A program made the position numbers and the translations under genes. This document shows positions 1 through 8,733 of a DNA stretch of 64,000 bases, piece after piece; within the stretch, counting starts at the first letter, position 1, and each line of letters starts with the position of its first letter. A model generated the notes under the pieces. The model was given only the letters and a program-made list of their open reading frames with translations, was not told the origin of the DNA and ran no database searches. This DNA is from Gemmataceae bacterium (GTDB lineage: Bacteria; Planctomycetota; Planctomycetia; Gemmatales; Gemmataceae), in the NCBI GenBank assembly GCA_022842245.1, contig JALHPZ010000006.1, positions 100,248 through 164,247 of the forward strand, in the 5' to 3' direction.

Positions 1-363
1 GGTATTCTCGCCGAGCGCCCGCCGCAACGCGGAGAGCAGATCCTCGAGTTCCACCGGCTCGGTCAGAAAGTACTTCGCGCCCCGCTGGAGCGACAGCAGC
101 AGCGCCTGGTGGTCCTTGCTGATCGTCAGAATCGCGAGCTTCGGGTGTTCGACGGCGAGCTGGCCGATCATGTGCAGGGCACGTTGCTTGTCGGCGTCGA
201 GCGAGACGATGGCGAGGTCCGGCATCGACTGAGCGATGACGTCGAAGAAGTATTCGTACCGGGCGCATTCGGCTTCGAGCCACACGAAATCGACGCCCAG
301 GAGCAACGTTCGCAACGTCTCGCGGGACGATTCAGTCGGATCGACGATGGCTACTCTTTGCAT
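1..363 (-). CDS. cpaE: CpaE/TadZ-like pilus assembly protein, N-terminal receiver-like part (truncated by window edge)
   Basis: The ATG at 363 opens a frame of 121 codons with no stop before the left edge, so only the N-terminus is present. It begins MQRVAIVDPTESSRETLR and later reads SMPDLAIVSLDADKQ and RGAKYFLTEPVELEDLLSAL. This is the fold and spacing of a response-regulator receiver domain (beta1 with acidic residue, beta3-D, and a hydrophobic-T/K-P-like end). CpaE/TadZ proteins have a receiver-like domain ahead of a MinD-like ATPase and localise the Tad/Flp secretion machine. It lies 127 nt downstream of the cpaC secretin on the same strand, in the order cpaB-cpaC-cpaE, which supports the assignment. 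Without the ATPase half, a stand-alone receiver protein cannot be excluded. Confidence 0.7.
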   Translation of the reverse strand, partial: MQRVAIVDPTESSRETLRTLLLGVDFVWLEAECARYEYFFDVIAQSMPDLAIVSLDADKQRALHMIGQLAVEHPKLAILTISKDHQALLLSLQRGAKYFLTEPVELEDLLSALRRALGENT

Positions 364-489
364 GACGGCATTACCGCGGGGCCAGGGGTCGGCTCATTCG
401 ATCCGTCCGACGCCCACGGCCGCGCCCACGGCTGCCGGCCCCGGAATCTCCGGGGCCGACCACCGCGAGCCGCGCGGGGCGCGACTGCG

Positions 490-2376
490 TTACTTCTTCG
501 CCGGCTCCTCGACCGGCGGGAGCGGCACGGGCGTCTCGGCCGGGATCGGCGGCAGCGTGCCACCGGTCGCCGGTTGCGGCTCGGCCGCCGGAGCGGGCAT
601 CGGAGCCGCGGGAACTTCAGGCACCGGCACGGTCTCCACCGGGGCCGGGATCGGTGTTTCCACCGGTGTTTCCACCGGTGTTTCCACCTTGATTTCCGCC
701 GTCGCGGGCTGGACCGTCGGAGGCGTCTCCGGTTCCAGCGTCACCGCGGTCTCGACCGGGACCGACTTCGGCTTGGCCGAGAGCGCTCCGGGGAGCGTCG
801 TCGGAGCCGGGCAGCCACCCGTCAGCACGCCCGTCGGGCTGCACCCGCCGGTCGCGGGGTTGCAGACATTTCCCTTGGCGGGGAAGATGCCGTAGGTCGG
901 GTCGCACTTGTAGGCGGCGTTGTAGCACCGGCCGTTCCAGACCTGACGTTGTCCCCGGGGGGCTTCGATCAGGCCTTCCAAGAATAGTTCATAATCGTCC
1001 GGCGTGCGCGTCTCGCGGCCGGGAAGCCGGCGGGGCACCTGGGTGCAATCCAAGGCATCCACCAGCCGCGGCGTGACGAGCACCACGAGTTCCTGCTCGC
1101 GTTCGTCGTACCGCACGGTGCTGAAGGCCGCGCCCAGGAAGGGGAGATCCCCGACGAAGGGCACCTTCGAGTTCACCGCCTGCGTCGTCGTTTCGAGCAG
1201 GCCGCCGATCGCGAAGGTCTGTCCCGATTCGAGCACCACGGTTGCCCGGGTGGACTGTTCGGTGAAACCCGGCGAGAAGCCGGCCGCCGTCTGGATCCCG
1301 AAGCCGTCGTTCCGGGCGCGGATCGACGGATTGATTTCGAGATAGATCTTCCCGTCGCCGTACACGATCGGCAGCACTTCGAGGGTGGTGCCGACCTGTT
1401 CGAGCTGCACGCTGATGCTGCCGAGACCGCCGCCGGTCGCGCTGAGCACCGCCTGCTGGCCGCCGGACCGGATCAATGCCGACCGGCCCGATTGCGTCGT
1501 GATCTTCGGCTCGGAGAGGATCTTCGTGAGACCCTCGGCCCGCAAGGCCCGCAAGGCGACGAAGATCTGCGGCGAAGCCAGTCCGAACCGCAGGTTCGCG
1601 TCCGGGGTGATCTGGCCGTTCGCAATGCCGAGGAACGACGTCTGCGTCGCGCTCACCAGGTTGCTGATCAGGCTCGAAAACGACCCGGAGTTCCCGTTGA
1701 CGAAGAAGTCCGCGCCGCGCTGCCGGAGTTCCGACCGGTTCACCTGCGCGACAACGACCTCGATCATCACATGCTGCGGTCCGCCGACCTGGATCGCGTT
1801 GATCACGTTGTTGCTGCCGCCGGCTCCCGTGCCCGCGGCGCTCTGCGTGATCCGCGTGATGATGTCGGCGTCCGACGGCTTGTTCACGTAGCCCGTCAGG
1901 ATGATCCCGCTGCCCACGCCGGGGAGCACGTCCACGCTCGCCGTCGGCACCGCCCGCTGGATCACCTTCTTCAGCAACTCGTAGTCCGGTTGGACCACGA
2001 CTTCGTATTCCACTTTCGTCATGTTCGTCAGGGCGAACGTGAGGCGGGTCACCCCGGCGTTCGAACCGACGATCAGGATCGCGTCCGGGTTGTCCGGATC
2101 GGGCCGCGTCTGCACCACCTGGTCGTTACCGACTTCGGTCGTGGCGACGTGCACGCCGGGCGGAAGCTTCGGCTCGAACTTCACGAGACCGCCGAGCGGC
2201 ACGAGGAGTTCGCCGGTCTTGCCAAACCGCACGGTCGCGGGTTTGCCGCCGGCGTCCTTCGCGGCCGGGGCGGCTTTGGTTTGCGCTTGCGCGGGGGCCG
2301 GGTCCGTCATGTGTAGACCGGCCGCCGCCACCAGACCGCCCAGCAAGAGCCGGCGGGTTAGTTTGAACGGGTGCAT
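490..2376 (-). CDS. cpaC: CpaC/RcpA-type secretin of a Tad/Flp pilus system
   Basis: This is a 628-residue outer-membrane secretin. The chosen ATG (2376) has AGAGAGGTGA about 5 nt upstream and begins MHPFKLTRRLLLGG, a signal peptide with processing after the APAQAQ region. The open frame extends further upstream but without a signal. An N-terminal pilus-assembly domain (VRFGKTGELLVPLGGLVKF) is followed by a BON-like region (LPGVGSGIILTGYVNKPSDA). The secretin core follows, with LSEPKITTQSGRSALIRSGG, TFAIGGLLE, VPFVGDLPFLGAAFS and ELVVLVTPRLVDAL. About 190 residues of Pro/Glu/Ala-rich C-terminus, including three PVET units from a 12-nt tandem repeat, extend beyond the usual secretin end. It would form the export channel for Flp pilin. 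It sits between cpaB and cpaE, with a 183-nt gap to cpaB. Confidence 0.9.
   Translation of the reverse strand: MHPFKLTRRLLLGGLVAAAGLHMTDPAPAQAQTKAAPAAKDAGGKPATVRFGKTGELLVPLGGLVKFEPKLPPGVHVATTEVGNDQVVQTRPDPDNPDAILIVGSNAGVTRLTFALTNMTKVEYEVVVQPDYELLKKVIQRAVPTASVDVLPGVGSGIILTGYVNKPSDADIITRITQSAAGTGAGGSNNVINAIQVGGPQHVMIEVVVAQVNRSELRQRGADFFVNGNSGSFSSLISNLVSATQTSFLGIANGQITPDANLRFGLASPQIFVALRALRAEGLTKILSEPKITTQSGRSALIRSGGQQAVLSATGGGLGSISVQLEQVGTTLEVLPIVYGDGKIYLEINPSIRARNDGFGIQTAAGFSPGFTEQSTRATVVLESGQTFAIGGLLETTTQAVNSKVPFVGDLPFLGAAFSTVRYDEREQELVVLVTPRLVDALDCTQVPRRLPGRETRTPDDYELFLEGLIEAPRGQRQVWNGRCYNAAYKCDPTYGIFPAKGNVCNPATGGCSPTGVLTGGCPAPTTLPGALSAKPKSVPVETAVTLEPETPPTVQPATAEIKVETPVETPVETPIPAPVETVPVPEVPAAPMPAPAAEPQPATGGTLPPIPAETPVPLPPVEEPAKK
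653..688 (-). repeat. 12-nt tandem repeat x3 inside cpaC
   Basis: The unit ggtgtttccacc is repeated three times exactly. It encodes PVET repeats in the low-complexity tail of the secretin. Being a multiple of three, copy-number changes would not alter the frame. Confidence 0.85.
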
Positions 2377-2559
2377 CCATTCACCTCTCTCGCTAAAAGG
2401 TCTGCGGGGTCCACCCGCCCGCACGAACAGTCGATCGGGCGGATCGCCTGGCCGGACGTCTGGCCCGCATGGGGGTGCGGGCCGCGCCCCCGCCATCCGG
2501 GCGGGAGCTGTTTCCACGGTCGGTCGCAGTCCCTGCGGCCGACCCCGACTTCGTCGGAC

Positions 2560-3849
2560 TTAGCTGATCCGGCCGCCACTCGGGGCCGGGGCCGCATCGT
2601 CCTTCTTGTCGTCTTGTTTCTCCGCCGGAGCGACGCCCGTCGTCGGGGTCACGCTGCCGTCCGGCTGAACTTCGCCCAAGAGCTTCCAGGACTTGTCCGC
2701 CTGTTGCTCGTAGCGATAGGTCTTCGTTCCGCTCGGCCCGGTGATACTCTTGTCCACCGTGACCTTCTTCGGAGCCGGCTTCACTTCCGGCTTCACCTCG
2801 GGCTTGACTTCCGGTTTCACTTCCGGCTTCACTTCCGGCTTCGGTTCCTCGGGCTTCATCGGGGCCGTCTTGCTCACCGCCGACTTCGGCAGGAACTGGT
2901 TGGCCGACACTTCCTTCGCGAGGAAGTGGCCGATGCTCGCCTTCAGGTCGATCACCGCCGTCGTCGGCGCCTCCACGAAGTCCACCATGCGGAACTTCTG
3001 CGTGATCACGTCGTCCGTCAGCTCGGTGCCCGCCGGCAGGTCTTCCGTCGCCACCGGCACCTTGACGAACATCGGGGCCGGAGCCGGGGTCGTTTCCGGC
3101 AGCTTCTGTTCGCCGTTGCCGCCGCCGCCCGCCACCGCGTCGTTGATCCAGCCGATCACCTCTTCAATGTTCCATTCCGTCGCCGTATTCGCGATCTCGT
3201 CGGTCTTGCCGATCAGCACAAAGCTCATCGTCACGCCGGCCGTCTCCGCCATCCGGATCAGGGTCGCCTCATCATTCGAAACCGCCAACGTCACCACCTG
3301 CACCTGCATGATGCCCGTCGGAGCCCCCGGCGCCGGCACATAGTTCGTGTCCACCGCCATCACGTGCATGTTCGGAATCAGCACCCGCCCGCCGACCTTC
3401 TGGTTGTTCCGGTTCGTCACCGTTCCGACCAGGTTCACGCGGCTCGTCGGCTTGATGAACGGCGTCACCTGCGCCAGCGGCAGCTTCACCGACATCAACC
3501 CCGTCTTGCCGATCGGCGGCAACAGCCCCTCGTTCTTGTTCACCTGCGACTTCTGGAAGAAGTTGTTCGCCGACACCGGGCTGTGCAGCGTCATGTCGAT
3601 CAATTCTTCTTCCGTCTCGATCACGTTGTCCGGAATGTCGGTGACCTTCATCACCTTGCGCTTCACCAGGTCCTTCAGGGCCTCCTTGTTGAACTTGGTC
3701 GGCGGATTCAAATCCTTCGCCGCCACAAGCACTTCCTTCACCGGAGTCTGGTCCGTGACCGGCTTCGCGCTCATTCGCGAGGTCAGGAACGCGGCCGCCA
3801 ACCCGCAGCCGACCGCGACCACCATCAGAATCAGGTTCTTCTGCTTCAC
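2560..3849 (-). CDS. cpaB: CpaB/RcpC-type Flp pilus assembly protein
   Basis: This 429-residue protein starts at a GTG (3849) preceded by a GGGGGGA Shine-Dalgarno. The next residues, KQKNLILMVVAVGCGLAAAF, form an N-terminal membrane anchor or signal. A SAF-type domain follows (VLVAAKDLNPPTKFNKEALKDL ... SPVSANNFFQKSQV), then the RcpC/CpaB core (GLMSVKLPLAQVTPFIKPTSRVNL). A second SAF-like copy lies near residues 290-350 (ATEDLPAGTELTDDVIT ... AKEVSANQFLPKSAV). The tail contains a KPEV repeat and a short conserved-looking C-terminus ending in a Gly/Arg/Ser stretch. CpaB proteins stabilise the secretin in the periplasm. It is the first pilus gene seen in this operon; the gene upstream on this strand is divergent, so a promoter should lie in 3850-4250. 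Confidence 0.85.
   Translation of the reverse strand: MKQKNLILMVVAVGCGLAAAFLTSRMSAKPVTDQTPVKEVLVAAKDLNPPTKFNKEALKDLVKRKVMKVTDIPDNVIETEEELIDMTLHSPVSANNFFQKSQVNKNEGLLPPIGKTGLMSVKLPLAQVTPFIKPTSRVNLVGTVTNRNNQKVGGRVLIPNMHVMAVDTNYVPAPGAPTGIMQVQVVTLAVSNDEATLIRMAETAGVTMSFVLIGKTDEIANTATEWNIEEVIGWINDAVAGGGGNGEQKLPETTPAPAPMFVKVPVATEDLPAGTELTDDVITQKFRMVDFVEAPTTAVIDLKASIGHFLAKEVSANQFLPKSAVSKTAPMKPEEPKPEVKPEVKPEVKPEVKPEVKPAPKKVTVDKSITGPSGTKTYRYEQQADKSWKLLGEVQPDGSVTPTTGVAPAEKQDDKKDDAAPAPSGGRIS
2779..2852 (-). repeat. 12-nt imperfect tandem repeat encoding KPEV units in cpaB
   Basis: Six near-copies of acttccggcttc encode a run of KPEV tetrapeptides, a likely extended periplasmic linker. Synonymous changes between copies suggest the repeat is not very recent. 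Confidence 0.75.
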
Positions 3850-4442
3850 GTTGTCCCCCCGTGTCGGTTGCGTTCGTGGATGTCGGCGCGAACCCGCAGG
3901 TCCACCGCGCGCCACGAGGGGTTGAACGCGCGTCTCCGACTCTCCACCCGCCGAACCCGGCGGACGGGCCACTCCGAGTGGCGTGTGTTCGTTGTGTGGA
4001 AACCGGTCGCGTCCCCTCGGCTCGACCGTTCGTTGGGCATGGAACCCTAGAACGAACCTTGAGGGACGCAAGGCGCGAGACGCCTGAATCGTTTTTTCGC
4101 GCCTTACCTAGTTTCCGTGTCGTAGCAAATCGTTTCCCACGGTGATTACATTCGACCGGGTTGCATCGGTCCCTTCAGTTTTTCCGGCCGCATCGAGAGC
4201 GCCGATTTTGACCATTCGTCGCGGAATGCCCGGAAAGCCGACGAATACCTAATTTGACGACACTCTCGCTTTCAATCGGCCGCCGAGACCAAAATAGATT
4301 CACGTCATACATGAATTTGAATCGCGAATTGTCCAATGCCGTTTACCAAATCCCCCAAATTAACGAATGGTCATTCCACCTTGACGCCGCCCCCGCGGGT
4401 TCGCTACGTCCCCGCAACTCGAATCATTACCCCCGGTGCCTC
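3850..4442. promoter_or_regulatory. Divergent intergenic region upstream of cpaB and the 4.4-kb gene
   Basis: This stretch of about 590 nt separates the minus-strand pilus operon from a plus-strand gene. It is visibly more AT-rich between 4080 and 4340 than its surroundings. The upper part may be coding if the downstream gene starts at its earliest TTG (4254). I see no convincing -35/-10 pair or operator; both promoters are inferred from gene orientation only. Confidence 0.35.
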
Positions 4443-5648
4443 GTGGCCACGCCAATCTCCCCGACCGAACTCGCCGACCGATTCGTCAAACTCCTCCTCG
4501 AGCGCACCGCCTCCAACGACGCCGACGAGGTCCGCGCACGATTCCAGAAGACCTACGAGTTCCTCGAATCGGTCTTCCAGACGCGCGACGATGCGCAGCG
4601 CAACCCCGTCTTCCAGGCCCTCGCCGCGCGGCTGCACGATCCCGAACTGCCGATCTGGGAGTTCTCCTGCCTCGCGAACACCTGCGGCATCGCCGTCGAG
4701 CACGGTGCCGACCCCGGCTATTGCATCGCCCCCATCCTCGACCGGCTCGCGGGCCAGCTGCGCGGCGCCAAGGAGCTGAGCGAGAAGCTGACCGAACTCG
4801 TCGGCACGCCCAACCTCGAAACCATCCCCGAAGACCGCTGGGAGAACCTGGCGAACCGCTCGCCCGAGACGGCGCTGCGCATGCGCGAGTTCCTGGGGAT
4901 CGGCTTCAACGGCCGCGCGGCCATGACCATGCTCTGCCGCTCGGCGGAGCTGCGCGAACGGGCGCGCCATCACGAAGACCTCGTCCTCGCCGCCGTCGAG
5001 GCCCGCGCCTTCAACCCCTACGCGCACTTCCTCGCCGAAGTCCTCCTCGCGACCGACAACGAGGACGTCCTCGTGCTGGACCTCGACCGCAACCTCGGCT
5101 TCATCGTCCGCCTCCACGCCGTGCGCAGCAACGCCCACTTCTTCACGCTGCTGCAGGACGCGCTGCTCGCGCACCCGTCCGCGGCCGACTGGACCGGCGA
5201 GCGCGCCCACGACGTGCTCGTGCAGATCGCCAAGGGCGAACGGATGGTCGACACGGTGACGCCCGCCGAGTGGCAGGCCGGCGACCTGATGAACGAGAAG
5301 GGCGAAGTCTTCGATCGCGCGATCTGGCAGTTCTACCAGTGGCCGGCGCTCCAGCCCGACGGCGAACTCGAAACGATGGAGAAGGCGCACCCGTACCATC
5401 CGTGGTGGGTGTGGGCGGAGCTGTACCCGCGGGACATCGTGGAGTTGGACGGGATGAAGATCGTGCTGCTGACGAAGCCGGAGATGCCGCGGCGCTGGGC
5501 GATCGGCTTCTTCGCGCCGGTGCATCCGGCATTGCGGTCTTCGGTGGAGGTGCGGAGCGTGCTGAAGCCGGAATCGGTGGCCGGGTGGTTGCAGCGCATC
5601 CGGGAGACGCCGCGCGAGGACAACCCGAACCCCCCGCCGGCGGGTTAA
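4443..5648 (+). CDS. Hypothetical protein, planctomycete-type
   Basis: About 401 residues from the GTG at 4443, beginning VATPISPTELADRFVKLLLERT. The frame is open from a TTG at 4254, but the extra 63 codons look like lower-GC intergenic sequence and have no better ribosome site. The protein is soluble and largely helical in its first two thirds (LRGAKELSEKLTELVGTPNLE, RMREFLGIGFNG). Its C-terminus is Trp-rich (WQFYQWPAL, HPYHPWWVWAELYPRD) and probably forms a beta domain. There are no signal peptide, membrane segment or catalytic motifs that I recognise. It stands alone between the pilus operon and a minus-strand NfeD-like gene, 9 nt from that gene's convergent end. Confidence 0.7.
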   Translation: MATPISPTELADRFVKLLLERTASNDADEVRARFQKTYEFLESVFQTRDDAQRNPVFQALAARLHDPELPIWEFSCLANTCGIAVEHGADPGYCIAPILDRLAGQLRGAKELSEKLTELVGTPNLETIPEDRWENLANRSPETALRMREFLGIGFNGRAAMTMLCRSAELRERARHHEDLVLAAVEARAFNPYAHFLAEVLLATDNEDVLVLDLDRNLGFIVRLHAVRSNAHFFTLLQDALLAHPSAADWTGERAHDVLVQIAKGERMVDTVTPAEWQAGDLMNEKGEVFDRAIWQFYQWPALQPDGELETMEKAHPYHPWWVWAELYPRDIVELDGMKIVLLTKPEMPRRWAIGFFAPVHPALRSSVEVRSVLKPESVAGWLQRIRETPREDNPNPPPAG

Positions 5649-5657
5649 CTTCGCGAG

Positions 5658-6134
5658 TTAACCTTCGGAGCCGAAGAAGGCGAGCGCGAGGCCGAGGCCG
5701 AAAAAGAGGACGACCCACGCCAGACCGATGGCGACGGCGGCCTGCGTGCCGAGCAGCATCTGACCGCCGACGAACAGGATGATGAGCGGGACCACGAAGA
5801 GCATCGTCTCCTTTTGCAGGTCCCGCTTGGTTCCCTCCTGCTCCTCCTCCCAGGTCTGCTTCTCCAATTCGTCGCGGAGTTCGCCCTGCTCGGCGGGTAG
5901 CGGCACCTCCTCGCCGTAGCCCGGCAGGTCGGACGGGTTCGTCACGTCCGCTGCCGCGCGCACGGCGAGGCCGAACGCGTCGCCGCCGACGATCACGACT
6001 TCCGCCCCCGATTCGACATTGACGGCGCGCGAGGGGGCGAGCTTGGCTTCGAGGCGCGAGCCGTTCACCTCCACGTACCCCGTGGGCCGCAGGGGCGTCA
6101 CCGCCCGACCGCGCTCGCCGATGGTCACGGGCAT
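5658..6134 (-). CDS. NfeD-like OB-fold membrane protein
   Basis: 158 residues. The N-terminus (GERGRAVTPLRPTGYVEVNG) matches the beta-barrel OB-fold start of the NfeD C-terminal domain. An acidic helical linker rich in E/Q follows, then two hydrophobic segments (MLFVVPLIILFVGGQMLLG and AVAIGLAWVVLFFGLGLALAFF) that should be membrane-spanning. NfeD proteins usually carry the OB domain after the membrane segments, so the order here is reversed. Their partners are stomatin/flotillin-type proteins, none of which is adjacent. The exact role is unknown. Confidence 0.65.
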   Translation of the reverse strand: MPVTIGERGRAVTPLRPTGYVEVNGSRLEAKLAPSRAVNVESGAEVVIVGGDAFGLAVRAAADVTNPSDLPGYGEEVPLPAEQGELRDELEKQTWEEEQEGTKRDLQKETMLFVVPLIILFVGGQMLLGTQAAVAIGLAWVVLFFGLGLALAFFGSEG

Positions 6135-6146
6135 GGGTTCACCTAC

Positions 6147-6497
6147 TCATGGCAAATCGAGAGCGATCTTCGGGCACGCGTCGTACCGGCCCGACAAACT
6201 CGGCGATAAAGAACCCATCACCTGCGCGATCGAGTTCGAATCGACCGTGGCCAGCAACAGGCCGGATACGACGGAATCCCGAAGCAGGCCCGTGGCGGCA
6301 CCTTCCGGCGTCGTCAGGTCGATGAACAGGCACGCCGGATCGGTCGCCATCGCCAGGTTGCTCGTCACTTCCGCGACCAGCAGCGTACCGACGGTTTCCG
6401 AGTAGGCGTTCGATTGAACGACGACGGCCGGACGCTTCTTCCCGCGGAGCCCCGAGGGATGGGGAAAGCGGACGAGGACGACGTCGCCCCGGTTCAT
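6147..6497 (-). CDS. MazF/PemK-family toxin (type II toxin-antitoxin)
   Basis: 116 residues starting MNRGDVVLVRFPHPSG, followed by KKRPAVVVQSN. This is the characteristic MazF/PemK opening, G-D-V-V-x-V then RPAVV(V/I)Q. The middle GTLLVAEVTSN and the S-G-L-L segment fit the SH3-like barrel of the family, whose members are sequence-specific mRNA endoribonucleases. The ATG overlaps the stop of the upstream antitoxin gene by 4 nt (ATGA), the usual translational coupling of such pairs. Activity is not shown by sequence alone. Confidence 0.85.
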   Translation of the reverse strand: MNRGDVVLVRFPHPSGLRGKKRPAVVVQSNAYSETVGTLLVAEVTSNLAMATDPACLFIDLTTPEGAATGLLRDSVVSGLLLATVDSNSIAQVMGSLSPSLSGRYDACPKIALDLP

Positions 6498-6751
6498 GTC
6501 GGCTCCGGAATCGCGTCGTATTCGTCCATGTCGTCCCAGCCGGCGCGGGCTCCGGCCTGCCACGCGAGCCCGAGCCGATCTTCGCCGGTCCAGGGCGAGT
6601 CGTCGTACGCGTCCTGTCGCAAGCGCTCGAATTCCTTGAGGGAAATGAGTACGTAAGTCTCGTTCGTATGCGGGTTGACGAGGCGCGGCGGCCCGGCGAC
6701 CGGTCCGTTCATGGCCTGAATCTGTTGTTCGGTCAACTCCGTCATGCTCAT
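6494..6751 (-). CDS. Antitoxin partner of the MazF-like toxin
   Basis: 85 residues, beginning MSMTELTEQQIQAMNG, with a second ATG two codons later. The sequence PPRLVNPHTNETYVLISLKEFERLRQ resembles small antitoxins with a short beta-rich N-terminal half (x-V-N-P-x-T-x-x-x-Y-V-L-I) and an acidic C-terminal tail (WDDMDEYDAIPEP) that would wrap the toxin. It precedes and overlaps the toxin by 4 nt, so both are presumably one operon, autoregulated as is usual for the class. The assignment rests on position and composition more than on a clear family signature. Confidence 0.75.
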   Translation of the reverse strand: MSMTELTEQQIQAMNGPVAGPPRLVNPHTNETYVLISLKEFERLRQDAYDDSPWTGEDRLGLAWQAGARAGWDDMDEYDAIPEPT

Positions 6752-6792
6752 CCTCCCCGGACATCATACCCGAACGACATCGCCGCTGTCCA

Positions 6793-7962
6793 TCAGTTGA
6801 AGTACGCCATGTACATCCCCATCGAGCCGCCCTCGAAGAGTCGGGCCGCCGCGATCAGCTTGTTCAGGTCGGCGTCCACGCCCTTCTCCAGATACTTCGC
6901 GTCCACGCCCTTCATCTGGAGCTTCGCGAGATCGATCGACGCTGGCGGATCGTCCAGCACCGTCTTCAGGTTCAAGCCCTTGCCGCCGCTCGGAAACAAC
7001 AGTCCGATCGGCAGCAGCTTCTTCCCTTCCAGGATCGCCTCGAATTCCGCCATCGCCTCCAGCCAGCCGTCGACCATCGCGGCGTTCACCGGCAGGCCGA
7101 TCACGCTCGTCTGCTTCGGGTTCGGCAGCCATTCGTAGTCGTTGTCGGTCTCGGCGCGGATGTACCGCCACGTCTCGCGGTTGAGCTTCGCCACCTGCAC
7201 GAAATGCTCGCGCACGCGGGTCAGCCGCGCCGGCTCCGCGAACCGGATGATCTCCCGGGCCTTCTGGAGCTTCTCCTTGCGTTCCTCGTCCGTGCCGGTG
7301 AACTTCGGCCGTACATTCGGGAACGGCCCCCACTCGTTCAGCTCGAACTCGTCCTTCAGGTCGAGCGAGAGCAGGAAGTCGATCGCGCCGGCGGCCACGT
7401 GGCAATACGACCGCAGCCACGCCACATCGCCGCGATCGAAGTGGACGAGGAACTCCGGGTTCTTGGTCAGGAATTCGGCCCGGCCGCCGAGGAATTTGAA
7501 GAGGATCGTGGAAAAGTCGTCGGTCGCGCTCCCGTCGCCGTCGAGGTCGATTTTGATCTTCGCGAGGCGCAGCGGGAGCTTCACGTTGTCGTCGGTGATG
7601 CCGGCGAGCGTGGCGTCGACGCCGATCAGTCCGCGGCGGGCGTCGTCAAGGAGGGAACGCATCTTCGCGTAGGTGATGGCGTTCGGCTCGGGGTTGTCAC
7701 GCGAGTGGATGCGGATGAAGAGCAGGTCGGCTTTCGCCCCATATTCGTACATCGTCTGCGACATCCGTTCGACGCCGAGTGCGAGGCGGATCACGCCGAG
7801 GCCGAAGCGGAGCTGGTCGTCCTTGGGGTGCTTCTTGAGTTCGCGTTCGAGGACCTGTTCGCCGATGGCGAGCTGCCCGGAGTGCAGGTACTTCTCGACG
7901 AGCGGCGGCTCGGCGGCGGACGCGGGGAGCGTGAGAAGGACGATGGGCACGAGCGCGCGCAT
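6793..7962 (-). CDS. Hypothetical exported protein
   Basis: 389 residues from ATG 7962, which opens with a short signal peptide (MRALVPIVLLTLPASAAEPP). The open frame extends to 8319 but the extra part is unlike a real N-terminus. The first 80 residues resemble a TPR-like helical hairpin (KYLHSGQLAIGEQVLERELKKHPKDDQLRFGLGVIRLALG). Further on there is an Asp-rich IKIDLDGDGSATDD segment that could bind calcium. The rest is helical with many conserved-looking Trp and charged residues. It looks like a planctomycete-specific secreted protein of unknown function. The ABC-type and TA neighbours give no functional clue. Confidence 0.75.
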   Translation of the reverse strand: MRALVPIVLLTLPASAAEPPLVEKYLHSGQLAIGEQVLERELKKHPKDDQLRFGLGVIRLALGVERMSQTMYEYGAKADLLFIRIHSRDNPEPNAITYAKMRSLLDDARRGLIGVDATLAGITDDNVKLPLRLAKIKIDLDGDGSATDDFSTILFKFLGGRAEFLTKNPEFLVHFDRGDVAWLRSYCHVAAGAIDFLLSLDLKDEFELNEWGPFPNVRPKFTGTDEERKEKLQKAREIIRFAEPARLTRVREHFVQVAKLNRETWRYIRAETDNDYEWLPNPKQTSVIGLPVNAAMVDGWLEAMAEFEAILEGKKLLPIGLLFPSGGKGLNLKTVLDDPPASIDLAKLQMKGVDAKYLEKGVDADLNKLIAAARLFEGGSMGMYMAYFN

Positions 7963-8064
7963 AGGGGATCTCCGGGACGTGACGGAGACGATACCCGCGC
8001 CGCGGAACGAAGGTTTCGTTTCGCGGCGCTGACAACGATGAAACCGGCGCGTTAGAATGGCGAC

Positions 8065-8403
8065 ATGGATTTTCCCCTCTCGCTCCCGCTGACCATCGAC
8101 GCGAACGGCTCCGCACGCATGGCCGGCACCCGCATCGCGCTCGCCACCGTGCTGCGCGCCTTCCGCGACGGCGCGACGCCGGAGGAGATCGTCCTTCAGT
8201 TCGACACGCTCGCACTCGCCGACGTGTACGCCGTCGTAGCCGCGTATCTCAAGGATCGCCCGACGTTCGATGACTACCTGAAGCGGGAAGACGCAGCCGA
8301 TGAAGCCGCCTGGCGACAAGGCCGCGCGATGACCGAACGCGCCGGCCTCCGCGAACGGCTATTGGCCCGGAGGGCGGACCGTGCTCCGGTTCCTGGCGGA
8401 TGA
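8065..8403 (+). CDS. DUF433 domain protein (putative antitoxin)
   Basis: 112 residues. The sequence TIDANGSARMAGTRIALATVLRAFRDGATPEEIVLQF is the DUF433 helix-turn-helix signature (R-I-x-(L/V)-xx-(V/I)-L-x-x-x-x-x-G-x-(T/S)-x-E-x-I). Members commonly sit directly upstream of DUF5615 PIN-like proteins and are thought to act as DNA-binding antitoxins. Here the 3' end overlaps the DUF5615 gene by 23 nt. The partner gene is frameshifted, so the pair may be inactive. Confidence 0.85.
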   Translation: MDFPLSLPLTIDANGSARMAGTRIALATVLRAFRDGATPEEIVLQFDTLALADVYAVVAAYLKDRPTFDDYLKREDAADEAAWRQGRAMTERAGLRERLLARRADRAPVPGG

Positions 8404-8730
8404 GAACTTCAATGGTCGAATCGTTCGCGGACTCGAACTGGCCGTCCCGCACCTCGATCTCGTCCGGACGCAGGACGAAGGGTTGGATAACACAGACGAT
8501 CCGACGATTTTGAAGTGGGCCGCCGATGCCGGACGCATCGTGTTGACCCACGATCTCAAGACGATGGTGGGGTTCGCACACGATCGGGTTGCCGCGGGCG
8601 AAGCGATGCCGGGCGTCTCGCCGTGCGCGACACTTTGCCGATCGGCTCCGTCATCGAGGAATTGATCTTGATTGTCGAAACCGGATTGGCGGACGATTTC
8701 GACGGTCAAGTCGTGTTCCTGCCGCTGTGA
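8381..8730 (+). pseudogene. DUF5615 PIN-like protein with a -1 frameshift
   Basis: The GTG at 8381, preceded by GGAGGG, opens MLRFLADENFNGRIVRGL. This is the family start, with a PIN-like D-E-N, followed by the later conserved GRIVLTHDLKTM. The frame then runs into an unrelated tail and stops at 8665. The expected family C-terminus, VRDTLPIGSVIEELIL ending FLPL, is present in the frame one base back, ending at 8730. The switch falls at about 8614-8622, and one missing base after ggcgtct would restore one protein of about 116 residues. Either this is a real inactivating deletion or a sequencing error. Confidence 0.8.
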
Positions 8731-8733
8731 CTC

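Noticed and set aside
8381..8730. Programmed -1 frameshifting in the DUF5615 gene
   Set aside because: There is no slippery heptamer or strong downstream stem at the shift point, and the family is not known for it. A plain deletion or sequencing error is simpler.
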